From the NCBI RefSeq assembly GCF_028640845.1, contig NC_080540.1:279697524-279761523 (forward strand): DNA of 64,000 nt, read 5' to 3'. The notes beneath the pieces were generated by a model that was given only the letters and a program-made list of their open reading frames with translations, did no database searches and was not told where the DNA came from. Source of the stretch: Ahaetulla prasina (taxonomy: Eukaryota > Chordata > Lepidosauria > Squamata > Colubridae). Position 1 is the stretch's first letter. Each line of letters begins with the position of its first letter. Below, in pieces: positions 24,088 to 35,611 of this stretch. The position numbers were made by a program, and so were the translations under genes.

Positions 24088-24845
24088 GAACTAATTGTCC
24101 TGTAATGTTCAGGACAAGATGTGAAACTGCCACCAATGGAGGAACAATACATTCCTCTACAAAAAGATCACCTCACATGACCCCAAATCTCTGTAGGATT
24201 TTGAAATCCTTGTACAAATTCACTTGCCTTTCGGAGTCTAGAATGGAAAAAAGAAAAAAGTAGCATTTAACAGTCCTTCCCTGGATTCTTACATTTAAAG
24301 AGTAATATTCTACAATATTATTATGGACAGAACTTATTATACTCTACTTCCTCAAATTTAGCAACATGTATCTTCTTAAATAAATTCTTAAATCCTTATT
24401 CAACCATAAGAGAACAGAGAATAGCAAGTTAACCAGGCCATAGTATGTTGTTTTTTAGCTATGCGTTATCAGCAAATTATGAATTGTTTGCTCATAACAT
24501 ACCTACTCTGCAAAATAACATTTAGAAAAATATTATCAGATTGGGAAGTGTTTGGAGTGCCTTAAAATATTGTTAGCAATGTAGATGTTTCAGAAATGGA
24601 AAATACAGCAAATAGTCTTACAACAGGTGGTAATGGCTTATCTTTTTCAATATTAACTACTCTGACTTGGACACAGCTTTTCAGGGTTTTAGAGGAGAGT
24701 TTTTCCCAGCCTACTGAAGAAACGTTAGTCCCTTCTGTATGCTGAAACTGGGATCTTTTGCACTGAGGTAAAGTGCTTTGTCTCACAGAAATGATGTTCT
24801 ACAGATGAGGCTCTCAGATCTTGGACAGTAGTGATATGCATAGCA

Positions 24846-25226
24846 TGTCAGCGTTCCAGAAAACCCCCCAACTCCAAGTAAAAACTCCGAAGCAAGCATC
24901 TTTCAAAGTTCCATTTACTAGGATAGGTAAACTGGCACATCTGGGAAAACTCAAATCTGAGAGGTCCAGGTTTTCCCTCAGTAAATCAAAAAACCCCAAA
25001 CCATCCCCTCACTCCTCAGTTGATCACATGCTCCAATCACCATCTGTCCCATCTCGAGACATCACTCCCACTCCTTCTCCAGATGCAGGATCGGCCTGAC
25101 CTTGACCGACAGAAAGAATGCTATTATGTCTAAAAACAACCCCTCTACTAACCCCCCCTACTTTCCCACACATGAGAAAGTGGCAGCACGGAAGCTTCCG
25201 GTCTAATATGGCTTCCAAAGCTGACA
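24846..25226 (-). mobile_element. Family F solo-LTR-like element
   Basis: Ends tgtcagcgttcc and aaagctgaca, flanks tagca/tagta (4/5). The middle parallels 33252-33643 with indels. Confidence 0.7.
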
Positions 25227-25404
25227 TAGTATCCTCTTCTTTGCAGACAGGAAACTGAGGAACAAGAAAGCACTGACTTTTCTCCATCTGCTTCCTAAAG
25301 AAAATCATTTTTTTAAAAAAACTATTGCTCCCTTCAGCTTGGAATGAAAAGAAAAACAGGCCTAGGATTATGGGGGTCCTTTGGATCTGATGCTTCTTCC
25401 AGAC

Positions 25405-25499
25405 CAGGGGTCTCCAACCTTGGGAACTTTAAGAGTTGTGGAAGACTTCTGGGAGTTGAAGTCCACAACTCTTAAAGTTCCCAGGGCTGGAGATCCCTA
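25405..25499. mobile_element. hAT-like family C
   Basis: Exact 8-bp duplication ttccagac (25397-25404 and 25500-25507). 95-bp palindrome, ends caggggtctcc and ggagatcccta. Confidence 0.85.
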
Positions 25500-25565
25500 T
25501 TCCAGACTATCCACTGGGCAAGATCCAAGATATTTCAGGGCTTTCCAAGATTTGAATCTTTAGAT

Positions 25566-25678
25566 CAGGGGTCTCCAACCTTGGCCACTTTAAGACTTGG
25601 GGACTTCAATTTTGCTGGCTGAGGAATCTGGGAGTTGAAATCCACAAGTCTTAAAGTGGCCAAGGTTGAAGACCCCTG
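25566..25678. mobile_element. hAT-like family C
   Basis: Exact 8-bp duplication ctttagat (25558-25565 and 25679-25686). It lies only 58 bp from the previous copy's duplication. Confidence 0.9.
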
Positions 25679-25934
25679 CTTTAGATCATGAAGAGAATCC
25701 ACAAGGAGGAACTGAATGTCTAATTTCTTATCTCCAAGTTTATATTTTTTCTCTGGTCTCAAAGGCATCTTATGGTCCTTTGTGGGAGCCTGGAGTCACA
25801 AAACTTCAATCCAAAAGAATTTATGAACTAAGTATACAGATAACTCTATTTTCTTCTTCTTGCATCCTGCCTTTCTATTAAATTAACAAACTATCAGAGC
25901 TGTTTCCAGTAAATCCACCCCACTTTTTCTCGAG

Positions 25935-26460
25935 AATGTTCTCACTAACAGCATTTGCAAATTCGCAGACTTGAAATCTTGGGTTTAGAAAACTTAGAAC
26001 TCCGCCGCCTTCGACAGGACCTGTGTTTAATTCATAGAATCATCTATTGCAATGTCCTTCCTGTTGAAGACTACTTCAGCTTCAATCACAACAATACAAG
26101 AGCAAACAATAGATTTAAACTTAATGTTAACCGCTTCAATCTTGATTGCAGAAAATATGACTTCTGTAACAGAGTTAATGCTTGGAACACACTACCTGAC
26201 TCTGTGGTCTCTTCTCAAAATCCCCAAAGCTTCAACCAAAAACTGTCTACTATTGACCTCACCCCATTCCTAAGAGGTCTGTAAGGGGCGTGCGTAAGAG
26301 CACAAGCGTGCCTACCGTTCCTGTCCTATTGTTTCCTTTCATTATATCCAATTAATATAGTTATTACATACTTATGCTTATACATATGCTTATATATTAT
26401 ATAGTTATTTTCATGCTTATGCTTGTATATACTGTTGTGACAAAATAAATAAATAATAAA
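25935..26460 (+). mobile_element. LINE RT C-terminal fragment with (AAAT)n tail
   Basis: The frame 25955-26284 (109 codons, open) reads RRLEILGLENLELRRLRQDL, then NRVNAWNTLPDSVVSS and a final SFNQKL..., the conserved C terminus of CR1/L2-group RTs. A 3' UTR and a TAAATAAATAA tail follow. A minus-strand copy of the 3' UTR lies at 46,735-46,925. Confidence 0.8.
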
Positions 26461-26527
26461 ATAAAATAATAATAATAATAATTGTTCTCCTTTTTTTTCC
26501 TGCCTTAGCATTTTCTCATAGAGACAG

Positions 26528-26679
26528 CAGGAGTGGGTTCTACTTACCTTTACTACCGGTTCACAATAGGGCCGCATGCACGCACATTCCTGATGATGTC
26601 TGGGTCAGTGGGTGGAACCTCCCACCGGTTTTACTATCAGTTCTTGCAAACGGTCTGAACTGGGGGCAACCCATCACTG
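26528..26679. mobile_element. hAT-like family A, short subtype
   Basis: Termini caggagtgggttc and caacccatcactg with ctaccggttcacaatagggc inside. The flanking 8 bp match 5/8 only. Same subtype as 34192 and 41676. Confidence 0.65.
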
Positions 26680-26744
26680 AGGTACTGAAGGTTGTAATTG
26701 GTTGTAATAGGAACTGACCAACCAACCAGTTTGTCATCCTGACT

Positions 26745-26860
26745 GGACATTATGGGCGGAAGTCATCCAGCTGGTTTTCAGGCTTAGGCGAGATTAGAAC
26801 TCATAGTCTCCTAGTTTATAGCCTGGTGCCTTAGCTACCAAACCAAATTGGCTCTCATTT
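26745..26860 (-). mobile_element. Type II SINE 5' part, minus strand
   Basis: ggtgccttagctaccaaacc and caaattggctctc are the reverse complement of the type II head. Confidence 0.7.
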
Positions 26861-27470
26861 CCAAACTGCTTTCTGATGCTGGCTCAAAAAATGGGGCATG
26901 ACAGACAGCTGTTTGTCTAACTGAAAAAGAAAAATCAGAAGTAATGCACAAACAGCCATGCTGCCACTGGGTACAAGACATATGGGGAGGCAGGAAAGTC
27001 ATTTTGCTGGAGACCAGGACTTACATATTTACTTTTTTTAGCATGCTACAATGCTTCAGCTTCAAGTCCTTTTTTTGGTATATTTTTTTAATTTTATACA
27101 CAAACAAACACATAATAGATCCGCCATTCCATGTGTCATCTCGTATTTCTTCAGTGACTTCTTCTTCTTGTTGTTACTCCTCCCATCTTCATTTTTTCTT
27201 AATCTATTACAACATCACTCCAGCTTCAAGTCCTTGAAGAGTAGATCACTTGAATTCATTTCTGGATATGTTGTCTTACAAATTTTCTTCTGCTATCTTC
27301 ACTAAATTAAATTAAATATGATAGGTAGATAATGGTAGGTAGATAATGCATGGATAGATGGATGGACGGACGGACGGATAACAGAAAGACAGATAATGCA
27401 ATATTAAGAAATAAAGGTAAATAAAGGGCAGATCTTTAATAAAGGTAAATAAAGGGCAGATCTTCATCAA
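26861..27470. other. No feature recognised
   Basis: AT-rich, with a short (gatggacg)-type run near 27,358. 24,088-24,840 and 27,590-28,160 also hold nothing I recognise. Confidence 0.4.
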
Positions 27471-27477
27471 GGTACGT

Positions 27478-27588
27478 ATCTTTTCTTTTATGTACACTGA
27501 GAGCATATGCACCAAGACAAATTCCTTGTGTGTCCAATCACACTTGGCCAATAAAATTCTAATTCTAATTCTAATTCTAATTCTAATA
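27478..27588 (+). mobile_element. CR1/L3-like LINE 3' end with (ATTCT)n tail
   Basis: ccaagacaaattccttgtgt, then gtccaatcacacttggccaa and (attcta)n: the plus-strand equivalent of 8,660-8,760. A near-perfect tandem repeat containing aaataaagggcagatctt (about 27,419 and 27,444) lies just upstream. Confidence 0.85.
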
Positions 27589-28174
27589 AGTTTCTGAATT
27601 TTCTATTAAATATACTCCTTGCTCAAATAATGGTTTATAAGTTGTTGACATTTTATTGCCAACTTATTAGCAGCAGTTATAAGTAATTAGAAGTTACTGG
27701 CAATTCTATAATAAGATTTAAGTGAAAGCTACATATATATAAAGCACTCTTTCTCTTCTACATACAGAGATTTTTGTTTATGGAATCCACCCTGGCCAAC
27801 AGTGGCCATCATAAATTCTTGAACTCAGCAGGCTTTATATGCTATCATATAGCAGCCAAATGTTTGCTAAGAAACATCAGGTCTCTTTGATGTGATTTGC
27901 TTTTTGCTTTCTTCTATTAAGTTAAACAAATAGCTTCAATGTGTGGTGTTGTGAAAACTGCCTTTTCTGCATAACACTCTGAAATCTGCTATATTTTTTA
28001 AAAGGTATTTATATAGCCCCTTATAAGTACAGAATTGCAGACTCAGGTTTGTTTTTCTATTCTTGGTGTCTTTCTTTGTCTTCCTTCATCATTTCCAAAA
28101 TACCTGATGTTTTATGAGAAGAACTTCTTGATTCAGCAATTGCCTGCATTTGTACCTAAATACTTCCTTGAAAG

Positions 28175-28481
28175 CAATTCAAGGGGTGCTATTCAGCAGG
28201 TTCTGACAGGTTCTGGAGAACCGGTAGCAGAAATTTTGAGTAGTTCATAGAACTGGCAAACACCCCCTCGTGCTGGCCCCAGAGTGGAGTGGGAATGCAG
28301 ATTTTGCCATATCCTTCCCCCAGGAATGGGGAGGGAATGGGGATTTTGCAGTATCCTTCCCCTGCCATGCCCACCAAGCCACGCAACGCCACCAAGCCAC
28401 GCAACGCCCACCAAGCCACGCAACGCCCACCAAGCCACGCCCACAGAACTGCTAGTAAAAAAAAATTAAATTCCACCACTG
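28175..28481. mobile_element. hAT-like family A
   Basis: Exact 8-bp duplication cttgaaag (28167-28174 and 28482-28489). The left terminus has a ~5-bp insertion (caattcaaggggtgc). Contains a short tandem array of caccaagccacgcaacgc. Confidence 0.75.
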
Positions 28482-28489
28482 CTTGAAAG

Positions 28490-29170
28490 TTTTATACATG
28501 AAAAGTACAAAAAAGATGATTTTGCCCTGATTTGAATGACATCGGCTGGAACTGTTACGTAGAAAATATCAGAGGCTTGCATGGCAGGGGCTCATGAACC
28601 AGTTTTAGAAGTTCCAGAAGTATATCTAAAATTCTCCATTGTGCGCTGGGTGGTGGCTTGTCACCATTGGAAACTAATCCTAGGAACAGACTCATCCTCT
28701 TTGACACATTTCCAAATTTTGAATGGAGTACAGCTATGAACTATTTAAATGATGCTTCTGAACCTATTGAACTGGACAGAAGTATTTGGCTCATTATCAG
28801 CTAGCAAGGTTTTTTTTAACCCATGGATCAAATAGAATGGCTGCGTTCCACAATATGCAGCCTAGCCTAAATGGGGCTGGGTAATTTGTAGTTCAGTATT
28901 ATGTGAACAAGCCACAATTTAAAGCCGTAATATGTTATATACTTGGGCATCGATATTATGTGAAATTCAGATTGGTTTTTTTCTTTTTCAAACCTGAATT
29001 AGAGTTCAACATGTTAACCGGGCCAATATGTAAAATTACAGTTTTACATACTATTTTAAAATGAATGGTTTCTGTTGATCTCTATAGTCACACAGCCCAT
29101 TCAGTATTTAAAATAATTGATACGATTCAACTGTCTAATTTAATTATTGTAATGGGATATTGATTTTGAT
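28490..29170. other. No feature recognised
   Basis: Unique-looking AT-rich DNA; 29,560-30,020 likewise. 30,420-30,685 contains a short element with aaaataagaccctgtcttat-type wording and its inverse (ttattttcggggaggtctta, ggggatgtcttatttttggg), probably another small foldback repeat. Confidence 0.4.
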
Positions 29171-29174
29171 ATTC

Positions 29175-29556
29175 ATTGATATTGAAGTTGTAGGTGGAAG
29201 TTTTTAAGAAGAGATTGGACAACCTTCCTTCTGAAATGGTATAGAGTTTCCTGCTTGAGCAGGAATTGGACCAAAACATCTGAAAGCAGGACAAGAAGCA
29301 ATGGAGGGAAACTAATCAAGGAGAAGCAACCCAAAACTAAGGAGAAATTTCCTGACTGTTGAAACAATTAATCCGTGGAACAACTTGCCTCCAGAATTTG
29401 TGGTTGCTCCAACACTGGAAGTTTTTAAGAAGAGATTGGATAACTATTTGTCTGAAGTGGTGTAAGGTTTCCTGCCTAAGCAGGGGGTTGGACTAGATCA
29501 CTAGAAGATCTCCAAGGTCCCTTCCAACTCTGTTGTCCTGTTACTCTGATTTTATT
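29175..29556 (+). mobile_element. CR1 LINE 3' end, plus strand, with partial internal duplication
   Basis: Ends with gatctccaaggtcccttccaactctgtt, the CR1 3' terminus. The segment tttttaagaagagattgga occurs twice (about 29,200 and 29,420), so either two copies overlap or part was duplicated. Confidence 0.8.
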
Positions 29557-30024
29557 GACAAAAAAACAACAACCCTATAGAAAAATCATATAACAACTCA
29601 GATTAGCCTTCTCCAAAGAAGAAGTAATAGGTTATTAAACATGCCATTAACAATAATTCTTAACCGAAGATGCTGGTTAGCTTATTCTATATTCAAAATC
29701 TTTTTTTGCCTATTCCAGCCAAATTACAGTAGCAGCCTTCATATTTTAATGCTTGCATAGGGAAGGAGGGACCTTTTGCTGAAGGAAATTATAGAGTGTT
29801 ACAAGGATTAGTCTAGACTTTTATGTGGTGGACTAAATTTCAACATGCAGGGAGATATTCCACTGGTGATAGAATCCAAGCATGTTTTCATCCCATAGCA
29901 TTTGAAAATTGCAGTGGCTTTTCCAAAGGAATCATATTGTGTATTACATTTGCATATTATAACCAATCACTTCACAACCATTACCTCTTTTTGTAGAAAG
30001 TTATATTCTGAGCTTGTCAGCAAG

Positions 30025-30262
30025 AACACCTGAGTTCTGCACAATGAAGTCGACTCCTGCCTACCTAACAGTTCGAAAGCATGCAAATGTGAGTAGATAA
30101 ATGGGTACCACTTCGGTAGGAAGGTAACACCATTTTGTGCCCCTTGGCATATGGTCATGCTGGCCACATACCATGGAAGCATCTTCAGGCAACACTGACT
30201 CCCTCAGCTAAGAAACAGAGATGAGCACTGCCCCCTAGAGTCTTGGCAGGGGAAACCTTTAC
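30025..30262 (+). mobile_element. Type III SINE, plus strand, degraded
   Basis: aacagttcgaaagcatgcaa, gggtaccacttcggtaggaa and ggcatatggtcatgctggcc mirror 13,310-13,450; ends in acctttaccttta. Confidence 0.6.
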
Positions 30263-30685
30263 CTTTACCTTTTGAAAACTAAGAGATTCTGCAATAAAAT
30301 GTTCATTTGAATCCCCTTATTTTGGCTTTCCTATTACTACACTGTGCACCAGGGTCAATTTTAACTGCCCCTGGAAATCTCAATTATTTATAAGATGTAA
30401 GAAGAAAACACAACTATCGTGTTTTCCCGAAAATAAGACCCTGTCTTATATTTTCTTGAACCCCAAAATAAGCACTTGGCCTTATTTTCGGGGAGGTCTT
30501 ATTATTCTGGGGTGCGTGGAGCAAGATGGGGGTCCTCTTGCCATCTTACCTGATTTCCAGCTCTGCATTTAAATATTTTCGGGAGGGCTTATTTTCGGGG
30601 GGGGGAGGCTTATTTTAGTGCATGTGCTCAAAATCCCAATTGGGTTTATTATCAGGGGATGTCTTATTTTTGGGGAAACAGGGTA

Positions 30686-30905
30686 GAGCCAGTTTGGTCT
30701 AATGGTTAAGACACCGAAGCGGGAACAAAGGGGATTGTGAGTTCGAATGCCACCTTAGGCATGAAAGTCTCCCTCAGCTCATGATATCAAGTTTGGGCAT
30801 AAAGCTGGTTGGTCAATTTTTGTCAACAGATCAACAGATCAACACTGAGTTGATCTCAAGAAAAAAAGACAATCCTGCACTTGCAGGAAAATGGTAAGAG
30901 GAAAA
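30686..30905 (+). mobile_element. tRNA-derived SINE (type II)
   Basis: gagccagtttggtctaatggttaag (A box) and gtgagttcgaatgccac (B box), then a body diverging after the caccttaggcatgaaag block. Confidence 0.75.
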
Positions 30906-31025
30906 AAATGTAAGAAGAGAATTACTCTGTTATAATTATACAACATACTTTTGAAACAAGCTGAGAAAAAACAATGTGGAATTTGGTTACAATCAATTTG
31001 CCCTGACTTTTTCCTATATGGGGAT

Positions 31026-31340
31026 CACAGGTGGGTTTCAGCAGGTTCTGACCAATTCTGGAGAATCGGTAGCAGAAATTTTGAGTAGTTCGGAGAACCA
31101 GTAGTAAAAATTCTGACTGGCCCCTCCCCCATCTATTCTATGCCTCCCATGTCCCAGCTAATAGGGAGGAAATGGGGATTTTGCAGTAACCTTCCCCTGG
31201 ATTGGGGAAGGAATGGAGATTTTACAGTATCCTTCCCTGGAGTGGGGTGGGAATGGAGATTTTACAATATCCTTCTCATGCCACGCCCACCAAGCCACAC
31301 CAACAGAATCGGAAGTAAAAAAATTTGAAACCCACCACTG
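31026..31340. mobile_element. hAT-like family A
   Basis: Exact 8-bp duplication atggggat (31018-31025 and 31341-31348). Termini cacaggtgggtttc and gaaacccaccactg. Confidence 0.85.
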
Positions 31341-31715
31341 ATGGGGATCCCTTGTCACACCACACAAAATAAGATAAGCATTGATAAAATGAAACAAAGA
31401 TTACTTCTAGATTACTTTTAATAATGCAACAAGTTGGATTCAAGTGGGAAGGCAGCTAATTTAGTAATGACACCACTGTATTTTTTTTTTTAAATTGTTT
31501 TGCTCCAGCATGGTCCAGATTTTCTTGATCACTCTAGCCAGATTACATGCTGATTCCCTGCGAAACCCTTTGAGTTTCTTCTTGGTTGATTGGATAGTGT
31601 TCAGTTTCACAGTAGATTGATCTCTATAATTTGAAAATCTTATTAAAATACATCCTAAGGTGCTTTAGCAGATGTAATTATGGATGCCTTTTCTATTTCT
31701 ATTAACGACCCACTA

Positions 31716-31985
31716 AAAGGGCCTCTGGTGGCTCAACAGACTAATACAGTCTGTTATTAACAGCAGCTGCTTGCAATTACTGCAGGTTCAAGTCCCACCA
31801 GGCCCAAGGTTGACTCAGCCTTCCATCCTTTATAAGGTAGGTAAAATGAGGACCCAGATTGTTGGGGGGGCAATAAGTTGACTTTGTATATAATATACAA
31901 ATGGATGAAGACTATTGCTTGACATAGTGCAAGCCGCCCTGAGTCTTCGGAGAAGGGCGGGATATAAATGCAAAAAAAAAAAAAG
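31716..31985 (+). mobile_element. tRNA-derived SINE carrying an L2/Vingi-like LINE tail
   Basis: A type I-like head (gcaggttcaagtcccaccag, caaggttgactcagcc) is joined to gccgccctgagtcttcggag, then aagggcgggatataaat and poly-A, the 3' end of the LINE at 60.3 kb. Confidence 0.75.
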
Positions 31986-31989
31986 AATG

Positions 31990-33240
31990 CAAATGACTAG
32001 CTGTCTGCAAGGAGCATAAGTCCTTCCACTCCCCATCATCCAATCAGAGCTGAAGAAGCTTCTTGGATGAGAAGTGAAATGTCTTCAAAATTGCCTCTTG
32101 AAAAAAATCACATTTGGGTTTTCTATTTCTTCTTTCTTTTTCCTCACATCTGGCCAGGGTTCTAGAAGGATAGCTCCTACATTATGGATTGACTATTAAT
32201 CCATTCCTTTCAAATGGACTTCTTTTCTTTTCAGAAACATGAAAGAAACATTCTTTTTATTTTGCAATCGTACTGAGCTAAACTGAGCAAATGTGGTAAC
32301 AAGAGTACCCTTCATCATATATAAGTGAACCTCCCTGGCTCCGATTAAAGAGTAATGAATATGGTGTTGAAAATCAGATACTGAATTGGCATCTCCAAAA
32401 TCTTCCTGCTTAGGCAGCCCAGTTGACAGTAAGAAGTCTTTCTTATGGATCTCTAAACTCAAACTCATATTGGTTAATTTTAATTTTTACGCTCTAGCTT
32501 CTTGCCAAGATTGCTATGACTTCAGTGTCACTTAAGTTTGATCATGATCGTATTAATCATTATTTTTATGATTGCATTTTTTTTTCTGAGGACTGTTAGT
32601 ATCCCCCCCCCTTTGGGCCCAAGGGTATGGCATGAGATATACCATAATGCTAGCAGAGGATAATATTTCATGCATCTGACACAAGACACGGAAGATTGCC
32701 TCAATGAACTCATCTAAGTATGAACAAAGCTGTTCCAAGTATAGGACGCTTTTGAAGCTCCAAAAGGAACCTCCCAATTGAACTTAACCACAGTTGACAG
32801 ACACAGGACCACTTGCAAGATCTGCTTTCATAACCCCATTAGCTGCTAATTGGGCTACTATTAAATATGACTCAGTGTTTTAATAGGAATTTCAACCCAA
32901 AGGTCTAACCAAAACTTACTCCCTCTCCCGGCTTGCCTCTTACCTCAAGGAGAGTAATTGATGGGTTACCCCACCAATGTTCTCAAACCAGCTACAATGT
33001 TTGAGGGGATGAGACAGAAATAGATCTAGAAGAATCTGCAAGGCCCCTTTCTTAACTTACCTCACACAAAGCAATAAGGACACTACCATAGATGTCATCA
33101 AATAAATATCAGTAATCCAAGGTTGCAAATTTTATGCTAGCTTTCTTCTGACTTCAGATATAAATGGAGGCCATTTCAACTGGCTAATACAAGGTTGCTT
33201 AGGAGTAAAAAAAACAACAGCAACCTGATTTATTAACTAA
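31990..33240. other. No feature recognised
   Basis: Random short ORFs only. 34,960-35,323, upstream of the gypsy element, is likewise empty. Confidence 0.4.
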
Positions 33241-33251
33241 AATAAAACTTA

Positions 33252-33643
33252 TGTCAGGGTTCCAAGTAACACCCCCAACTAAAAAAGATTCAGAGGCTCG
33301 AAGTTCCTTGAAGGTCCATTTTATTACAGATGTTATATTGTCACATCTGGGAAAACCTGAATCTGAAAATTTCCAGATTTTCCCCAGCCATAGGAAAGTC
33401 CAAGTCCCTGCCCAGCACCTACATGTCCATCACATGGTCCAATCAATGCACAGTCCCAACTGGAGATGCCTCCCAGTTCCAGCCCTCCAGATGTAGGGCA
33501 AGATCTCCTTGACTCTCAGAGAAAGGAATGTTATTATGACTATATATCTCCTCCACTCCATACAATCCTCCCTCCCCGTTTCCCACAGCACTAAATGTGG
33601 CAGGCCTAAAGATCCAATGCAAAGATGGCTTCCAGGCCTGACA
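33252..33643 (-). mobile_element. Solo-LTR-like element, family F
   Basis: TG...CA ends (tgtcagggttcc ... ggcctgaca), 392 bp, flanks actta/actga (4/5). Read on the minus strand it has an AATAAA signal near its 3' end. No coding region is attached. Three relatives are in the window. Confidence 0.7.
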
Positions 33644-33964
33644 ACTGAGGTAAAGCATTGCTATGTTAAGACAAGTAACACTCTTAGCTGAAAACTGTCT
33701 AACTTAAGTTTAGAACTATACAAAGATTTTGAGACAGATTGAAACCAATTTACTGCATTTCTCATGATGTTAGTGATGGTGGAGAGCTGAGTTGATTTAT
33801 TTTTGTCTACAGTGTAGTTGATATTACTGTGAAATGATGGTAGCTGGGGTTTATTTATTTACTAAATTTATATGGCTGTCCGGCGCACTCACTGAGTGTC
33901 TAACGTCCAGTTAAAAACAAGAGGTAACAAGAATATAAAAACACTTCATTCATATATTTATACA

Positions 33965-34140
33965 AATGTGTTTGTATACCTTTAAACCAGTGTTAATTCC
34001 TGGTGACTGGCTACACCAGTCCCTGCAGTGTTCTTGGCAAGATTTTCAATAGTGGTTTGCCCACTGCCTGCTTCCTAGGGCAGAGAGAGAGTGACTAGAC
34101 CAAGGCCACCCAGCTGGCTTTTTGCCTATACAGCCAGTTT
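33965..34140 (-). mobile_element. Type II SINE-related fragment
   Basis: gagagagtgactagaccaag and gccacccagctggcttttt are the reverse-strand body of this SINE type; the head is missing. Confidence 0.55.
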
Positions 34141-34191
34141 TCAGAGGGCTTATTTAGATGTATGTATGTAAGTATATATATGAGTGTGTAT

Positions 34192-34342
34192 CAGTGGTGG
34201 GTTGCTACCGGTTCGTAGCGGCAGCGGCGGCAGGCTCCGCCCACCTGCCCAGATGCTTCTGCACATGCACAGAAGCGTTGCACATGCACATGAGCACAAG
34301 CACGAGCAAGCCAGTAGCAAACTAAATTGAAACCCACTACTG
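34192..34342. mobile_element. hAT-like family A, short subtype
   Basis: Exact 8-bp duplication gtgtgtat (34184-34191 and 34343-34350), though the site is a gt-rich run. Termini cagtggtgggttgc and gaaacccactactg. Confidence 0.75.
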
Positions 34343-35328
34343 GTGTGTATATACACATATACCTAAATAATCCCCTTGAAAACCGGTTCACCTAACATTC
34401 TGCTGAGGTAAACATCAAGTCTTCAGTGCCATATGAAATGCCAGAAGAGTTGGGGCTATCAGGATGTCAGTTGCAATGGCAGAAAAAGCATCTCCTCAGA
34501 CCCATCACATTATGTTATTTAACAGACAGGAGATGGAGCATGCCTATTCTATCAGAACTTGTAGGGCAGACCAAAATAATTGGACATAGCTGACCTACCA
34601 ATTACCTGGCCTGTGCTATGAAGGACTTCATAGGTAATAGCCAGCATCTTGAATTGCATCTGGAAGCTTATTGGGAGCTGGTGTAGCTTCTAAAATAGTA
34701 GCGCTCTCAAAGTGTGTTCATCAATATCTATGTTATCTGGTTTAGGAGGCAGCTGCAGCTTCAGAGTGGTCTTCGGGGTAGCTCTGTTGTACAGCATGTC
34801 ATAATCCAGGCAAGAGACATGGACGACTACAAGCAGGGCCTCCCAATCCAGGAATGCGCACAGTTGGCCAAAGATGGAGTTGTGTAAAGGATCTCCTAGC
34901 CATGTCTAACACCTGCTCTATGAGCAGGAGACGAGAGTCTAGGGGCAACCCAGGCTGCATACCAGCTCTATGGGGCTGGGAGCAGTGGTTTCTACTCCAT
35001 GCAGGATTAATTGAAGAAAATAAATCAAACCTGGGAATCTTTAACCCTCCCCACCCCCAGCCACTTTATTTTAATAAGGTTGAGCCTAGTCCTTATTCTT
35101 CTTCATCCACACTTAGAGCGTGTAAAAAATGTCAGCTTTCAATTTCCAAACGTTAGGGGTGCTCAAAAGTTGTGACATGCCTTGGGGATTGTAACGATAT
35201 TGTGGTTACTTTAATATAATTTAGATGAGCTTGGTAAGTAACTAGATAAATGCCATAACTTTTTAACATTTTGTTTGTCCCCTACATCATGAGAAAAAAA
35301 TCTCCACAGCACAAGGGTTAAAAAGTTG

Positions 35329-35517
35329 TGTAATGTATTACTGCAAGTTTTGGCGGGAGTTTTAGGCGGGAAATATCTCGTTCCTGATTGGTTGCAGCCT
35401 CAGGCTGAAGTGTATATAAGGAGAGGTTTTTCTCCAGAGTTTTGCTGGGGTCACACTATATTAAAGAGCTGTTGTCACTAACCTGGTCTCCTGCCTCGTC
35501 AATACCCGAACTTAACA
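35329..35517 (+). repeat. 5' LTR of gypsy element
   Basis: 189 bp, TG...CA ends, identical by eye to 39739-39927. It contains a TATA box (tatataa, 35413-35419) and an ATTAAA polyadenylation signal (35460-35465), so U3, R and U5 can all be placed. Confidence 0.95.
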
Positions 35518-35518
35518 T

Positions 35519-35536
35519 TGGCGACGAAGGTGGGAT
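35519..35536 (+). other. Primer-binding site, probably tRNA-Ser(GCU)
   Basis: tggcgacgaaggtgggat begins two bases after the 5' LTR. It pairs, with about two mismatches, with the 3' end (including CCA) of vertebrate tRNA-Ser(GCU) as I recall it. The tRNA identity is an inference; the position and TGG start are typical of LTR elements. Confidence 0.65.
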
Positions 35537-35611
35537 CTTGAGGCAGAGCACCAGAACAGAGCTGAACTCACTACGAGAATCAAACCCAGCAAGGTGATAG
35601 CGAATGCAGCG

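Larger units (their letters stand above)
33845..34960 (-). mobile_element. Old L2-like LINE with later insertions
   Basis: 34,560-34,930 corresponds in wording to 60,760-61,050 (ggtaatagccagcatcttga, ttgtacagcatgtcataatc, caggcaagagacatg), so it is an older relative. 33,848-33,912 (atttatatggctgtccggcg) looks like its 3' end. Between them sit a SINE fragment (33,965-34,140) and a hAT-like element (34,192-34,342). Confidence 0.6.

Noticed and set aside
33251..33496. ORF similar to ORFs at 23723, 24821 and 63446, suggesting a gene family
   Set aside because: The similarity extends across whole LTR-like units including non-coding ends, so it is repeat copying rather than paralogous genes.
34841..35156. 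100-codon plus-strand ORF before the gypsy element
   Set aside because: Its first half overlaps an old antisense LINE fragment and the rest has no motif or splice support.
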